Below are positions 60,877-64,000 of a stretch of DNA of 64,000 bases, in pieces. This stretch comes from Thermohalobaculum sp039822785 (GTDB taxonomy: Bacteria > Pseudomonadota > Alphaproteobacteria > Rhodobacterales > Rhodobacteraceae), in assembly GCA_039822785.1 (NCBI GenBank), contig JBCBMO010000001.1, positions 186,001 to 250,000 of the forward strand, in the 5' to 3' direction. The notes under the pieces are model-generated. The model had not been told where the DNA came from. It saw only the letters and a program-made list of their open reading frames with translations, and searched no databases. Both the position numbers and the translations under genes were made by a program. Numbering within the stretch: position 1 is the stretch's first letter; the number at the start of each line of letters is the position of its first letter.

Positions 60877-61959
60877 ATGGTGACGGCGGAGGACGCGAGC
60901 GAGGACATCCTGTTCGAGCACCGCGGCGCGCTTGGCCTCGTCACCCTCAACCGGCCCAAGGCGCTGAATGCGCTGACCCATGCCATGGCGCTGGCGTTGG
61001 AGGCGAAGCTCGATGCCTGGGCGAAGGACGACGCGGTGCAGGTGGTGGCCATCCAGGGCGCCGGTGACCGCGCCTTTTGCGCGGGCGGCGATATCCGCGC
61101 GCTCTATGAGGCCGGGCGCCCGGGGGGCGAGCGCGGCCGCGCGAACTTCCAGTTCTATGCCGACGAGTACCGGCTGAACGCCAAGATCAAGCGGTTTCCC
61201 AAACCCTATGTGGCGCTGATGGACGGCATCGTGATGGGCGGCGGGGTTGGGGTCTCGATCCACGGCAGCCACCGTATCGCGACCGAGCGCACGGTCTTCG
61301 CCATGCCCGAGACCGGCATCGGCCTGTTCCCGGACGTGGGCGCCACCTGGTTCCTGCCGCGCCTGCCCGGCCAGACCGGCCTCTGGCTCGGCCTCACCGG
61401 CGCGCGATTGAAGGGCGAGGCCGCGGTGCGGGCGGGTATCGCCGACTTCCAGATCCCGTCGCACCGGCTTGCATGGCTCATCGATTGGCTCGCGGAGGGG
61501 CGATGGGAGACAGCGCCGGCGGGACGCACGCTCGATCTCGGGCTCTCCGACGACTGCCCGCAGCGCTTCACACAGCGCCTTGGCCTGGACGAGCAGCCTG
61601 CAATCGACCGGGTCTTTGCGGCACAGGGTGTCGCCGGGATCATCGACAGGCTCGAAGGGCTGGGGACGGAGTGGGCGAAGGGGCAACTGGCCACCCTGGC
61701 CGCGAAGTCGCCGACCTGTACCGAGATCGCCTTTCGGCAGATCCGGGCGGGAGCGGCGCTGAGTTTCGAGGAGTGCATGCGGCTGGAGTATCGGCTGGCC
61801 CGGTTCTGCATGACCCATCCGGATTTCTATGAGGGGGTGCGGGCGACGATCATCGACAAGGACGGCGCCCCCGCCTGGTCCCCCGCCACCCTGGCCGAGG
61901 TCGACCATGCCGCCCTCGACGCGGCCTTCGCCCCCCAGGAAGACGAACTGGCGCTCTGA
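60877..61959 (+). CDS. Enoyl-CoA hydratase/3-hydroxyisobutyryl-CoA hydrolase family protein
   Basis: A 360-residue crotonase-fold protein. The HIBYL-CoA hydrolase branch is indicated by length (crotonases are about 260), FCAGGDIRALYE, GIVMGGGVGVSIHGSHRI and MPETGIGLFPDVGATWFLPRLPG with its catalytic Glu/Asp pair. It is probably in valine catabolism, but no other val-pathway gene is nearby. GGAGGA at 60865-60870 gives 6-base spacing to ATG 60877. ATG 60871 in the same frame is too close to it. Confidence 0.85.
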   Translation: MVTAEDASEDILFEHRGALGLVTLNRPKALNALTHAMALALEAKLDAWAKDDAVQVVAIQGAGDRAFCAGGDIRALYEAGRPGGERGRANFQFYADEYRLNAKIKRFPKPYVALMDGIVMGGGVGVSIHGSHRIATERTVFAMPETGIGLFPDVGATWFLPRLPGQTGLWLGLTGARLKGEAAVRAGIADFQIPSHRLAWLIDWLAEGRWETAPAGRTLDLGLSDDCPQRFTQRLGLDEQPAIDRVFAAQGVAGIIDRLEGLGTEWAKGQLATLAAKSPTCTEIAFRQIRAGAALSFEECMRLEYRLARFCMTHPDFYEGVRATIIDKDGAPAWSPATLAEVDHAALDAAFAPQEDELAL

Positions 61960-61981
61960 TCGGTGGTCGCGCAGATCGGGC

Positions 61982-63034
61982 TCAGGGCCCGATGCCGAAG
62001 AAATCGATCACCTGACGCGCCGCACAGATCTTCGCATCGGTGATGAAGGCCTCGTCGGTGCCGCAGGGCGGTGTGCCGTTCGGATTGATCGGAAAGGCAT
62101 GCGGGTAGCCCGGTAGCAGGTGTGTCTCGACCAGCACGGTGCCGCTGCCATCGACATAGGTCTCCCGGATCGTGCCGCTCTCCGCGTCGGTCGTCTGGCT
62201 GTCGGGTGTCGCATCGATCCCGTGCAGCGCGGTCCATTGTTCGACCAGTTCGCGCAGGTTAGCGACGTCGACCGTCTCGTCGGCATCGCCATGCCAGATC
62301 GACACCCTCGGCCAGGACGCCGGCGTGCGCCCCAGGGCGTCGAGGACGAAGTTCGCCCATTCCTCCGCCCCGCGGTCGCTCGCCGCATAGCCGCGAAGAC
62401 CGCAGGAATAGGTCGCGGCGGCCGCTTCGCCGAAGACGACGTTGAACCAGTACCAGAGCCCTGAGCTGAGGCCGTAGGGGTGGTTACAGCCGTAGGGCAG
62501 CCCGGCGACGATGGCGCCGGCGGCGAAACGCTCTGGGTAATTCGCCATCATCACCGCCGTCATCGCGCCACCGGCGGAGAGCCCCAGGACGAAGATCCGG
62601 CTCTCGTCGACGCCGAGGGTCGCGACGGCGTGATCGATCATCGCGGCGATGGACGCGCTCTCGCCAATGTTCGGTTCGTTGTCCTCGGGCTCGAACCAGT
62701 TGAAGCAATCGATCTCGTTGTTCTCGGTCCGCTGCTGGGGGAGCAGCAGGACGAAGCCTGCACTCTCCGCCAGCCCGGCCAGGCCCGTCTCGTCGTCGAA
62801 GCCGCCCGCGCTCTGGGTACAGCCGTGCATCGCGACGACAAGCGGCAGCCCCGTCGTGTCGCCTTGGGGCAGGTGGAGGAACATGTCCAGCGCGCCCGGG
62901 TTCGATCCGAAGTCCTCGACTTGCTCGAGGGCTGCGGCGGGCATGGCGAGGAACGCTGTCGCGAGGATCACGCCCGTGCAGCGAGTGAGGACGCTGCCTC
63001 CTTTGTGAAGACGAGAACGGCAGGTGACATCCAT
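61982..63034 (-). CDS. Secreted PHB-depolymerase/feruloyl-esterase family hydrolase
   Basis: A 350-residue secreted alpha/beta hydrolase (esterase PHB depolymerase family, LpqC-like). The signal peptide is near residues 12-37, ending AMPAAA. It has LPLVVAMHGCTQSAGGFDDETGL, nucleophile Ser153 in LGLSAGGAMTAV, Asp in IWHGDADETV and His in LLPGYPHAFP. Its natural substrate could be extracellular polyhydroxyalkanoate or plant/other esters. ATG 63034 has AGGGGA upstream. Confidence 0.85.
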   Translation of the reverse strand: MDVTCRSRLHKGGSVLTRCTGVILATAFLAMPAAALEQVEDFGSNPGALDMFLHLPQGDTTGLPLVVAMHGCTQSAGGFDDETGLAGLAESAGFVLLLPQQRTENNEIDCFNWFEPEDNEPNIGESASIAAMIDHAVATLGVDESRIFVLGLSAGGAMTAVMMANYPERFAAGAIVAGLPYGCNHPYGLSSGLWYWFNVVFGEAAAATYSCGLRGYAASDRGAEEWANFVLDALGRTPASWPRVSIWHGDADETVDVANLRELVEQWTALHGIDATPDSQTTDAESGTIRETYVDGSGTVLVETHLLPGYPHAFPINPNGTPPCGTDEAFITDAKICAARQVIDFFGIGP

Positions 63035-63195
63035 TGATTTTCCCCTAGTGGCGATAAGCTCCGTCAATGAAAATTCGCAAGTGCAGCATAACCGATCCCA
63101 CGGCGCGACGCTGTTCAAATCCTCCCCGGCCTGTCGTGGAGGACGATCCGGCCTGACCCGGTAAGCGGCCTGCGCGCGAGAGCGTGATTGCAACC

Positions 63196-63223
63196 TTGCG
63201 GCGCATGCCCGACCGGGCTACCT
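63196..63223 (+). promoter_or_regulatory. Possible promoter of mfd
   Basis: TTGCGG at 63196-63201 and CTACCT (63218-63223) are 16 bases apart. If used, transcription would begin close to the GTG at 63232, giving a leaderless or near-leaderless mRNA. The -10 match is weak. Confidence 0.25.
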
Positions 63224-63231
63224 CGCGCGCC

Positions 63232-64000
63232 GTGAACAAGCATGAACCGCTCGCGCCCGGTGCCGTCACCGTGGGTGGCGCGCCCGAGGGCTATGATGCC
63301 AAACTGGTCGCCGACCTGGCCGAGAGGGCAGGCGGGCCGGTGATCCATGTCGCGCGCGACGATGCCCGGGCCGCCGCCCTGCGCGAGGCCCTGGCGCTCT
63401 GGGTGCCGGGCCTGCCCGTGCTGGGCTTTCCGGCCTGGGATTGTCTTCCGTACGACCGCGTCTCGCCCAACCCGGATATCGAGAGCGAGCGGATGGCGAC
63501 GCTCGCCACCCTCGCCCATGCCGCGCCGACCGCACCTTCGGTGCTGATCACCACGCTCAATGCCGCGATCCAGCGGGTGCCGGCGAAGGCGGTGATCGAG
63601 GAGGCGAGTTTCCTCGCCCGCGTCGGCCATCGCTGTGAGGTGGAGGGGCTGACCGCCTGGCTCGCGCGGATGGGGTTCAACCGCGCCTCCACCGTCACCG
63701 AGCATGGCGATTACGCGGTCAGGGGCGGGATCATCGATATCTTCCCGCCGGGCCATGCCAACCCGGTCCGCCTCGACTTCTTCGGCGACGTGCTGGAGAG
63801 CGCGCGGCGCTTCGATGCCTCCACCCAGCGGACGGTGGCCAAGGTGAAGCGGATCGACCTGGCGCCCGCCTCGGAGGTGATCCTGGACGATGCCTCCATC
63901 GCCCGGTTCCGTGCGCGCTATCGCGAGACCTTCGGTGCGCCGCGGCTGGACGATCCGCTCTATGCGGCGGTCAGCGAGGGGCGCAAGCACCAGGGGATGG
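63232..64000 (+). CDS. mfd: Transcription-repair coupling factor Mfd (5' part, cut by window end)
   Basis: This is the first 256 codons of the ATP-driven translocase that removes stalled RNA polymerase and recruits UvrA. The start MNKHEPLAPGAVTVGGAPEGYDAKLVADLA leads into the UvrB-like domain: LGFPAWDCLPYDRVSPNPDI, SERMATLATL, and MGFNRASTVTEHGDYAVRGG followed by IIDIFPPGH. These segments are diagnostic. GTG 63232 is preferred; an in-frame ATG lies at 63205. No clear RBS precedes either. The gene runs off the window. Confidence 0.93.
   Translation, partial: MNKHEPLAPGAVTVGGAPEGYDAKLVADLAERAGGPVIHVARDDARAAALREALALWVPGLPVLGFPAWDCLPYDRVSPNPDIESERMATLATLAHAAPTAPSVLITTLNAAIQRVPAKAVIEEASFLARVGHRCEVEGLTAWLARMGFNRASTVTEHGDYAVRGGIIDIFPPGHANPVRLDFFGDVLESARRFDASTQRTVAKVKRIDLAPASEVILDDASIARFRARYRETFGAPRLDDPLYAAVSEGRKHQGM

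Noticed and set aside
1..64000. CRISPR array, prophage, insertion sequence or integron
   Set aside because: No regularly spaced repeats, transposase, integrase or terminal inverted repeats with target duplications were seen. The largest repeats are the two protein modules within the giant gene.

Overview
The window is high-GC DNA (coding DNA mostly GC-ending) from an alphaproteobacterium. Several things point to Rhodobacterales or a close relative. These are the order eno–ftsB-like–pdhA–pdhB–pdhC, the DUF6456 (GafA-like) and DUF6477 gene pair, two tandem DUF1127 genes, a non-pyrrolysine MttB homologue, and a GAAC-N7-GAAC direct-repeat SOS box in front of recA. A complete hopanoid core set (hpnA-H) is less usual for that order, so the taxonomic call is an inference. 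Both window ends cut genes: cckA at the left and mfd at the right.

Layout. 1-6.7 kb: end of cckA, SOS-controlled recA, two small DUF1127 proteins with inverted repeats upstream, alaS and a 51-residue secreted or membrane peptide. 6.7-13.4 kb (minus strand): eno, an FtsB-like protein and the pyruvate dehydrogenase genes, with a sulfotransferase-like gene inserted between pdhB and pdhC. 13.6-17.6 kb (minus): guaA-ydcF-eamA-mazG, joined by ATGA-type stop/start overlaps. 17.9-24.9 kb: an mttB homologue, the DUF6477/DUF6456 pair (the latter resembling the gene-transfer-agent activator GafA), alkA, an esterase, an HNH nuclease, a thioesterase-like gene, dsbB, a YqaA-type membrane protein and tRNA-Leu(CAA).

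25.4-37.8 kb is the most striking region. It encodes a 2991-residue, cysteine-free, acidic protein without a signal peptide. Homologous caps of about 105 residues lie at its N and C termini. Between them are two tandem 5'-nucleotidase/metallophosphatase modules, a lamin-tail-like domain, a choice-of-anchor-I beta-propeller-like domain and an OB-fold plus endonuclease/exonuclease/phosphatase (ExeM/NucH-type) domain. A two-hairpin terminator follows, then a type I secretion ABC transporter and an HlyD-family adaptor. The simplest reading is a secreted machine that cuts extracellular DNA and dephosphorylates the nucleotides.

37.8-55.9 kb is a hopanoid and outer-membrane-lipid island. ispA supplies farnesyl diphosphate and the hpnC-D-E-F-G operon makes squalene and cyclises it. 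ispH-hpnH supplies isoprenoid precursor and the first side-chain step. hpnB and hpnA are associated enzymes, and mlaA, hpnN and hpnM are lipid-trafficking genes. hpnA is the last gene of a coupled unit with a sulfotransferase and an SMP-30-like lactonase, which hints at an uncharacterised modification. 56-64 kb carries a flavin/PNPOx-like protein, a HisC-type aminotransferase, a PQQ-type glucose/sorbosone dehydrogenase homologue, Mg-type hemB, a 3-hydroxyisobutyryl-CoA hydrolase homologue, a secreted PHB-depolymerase-family esterase and the start of mfd.
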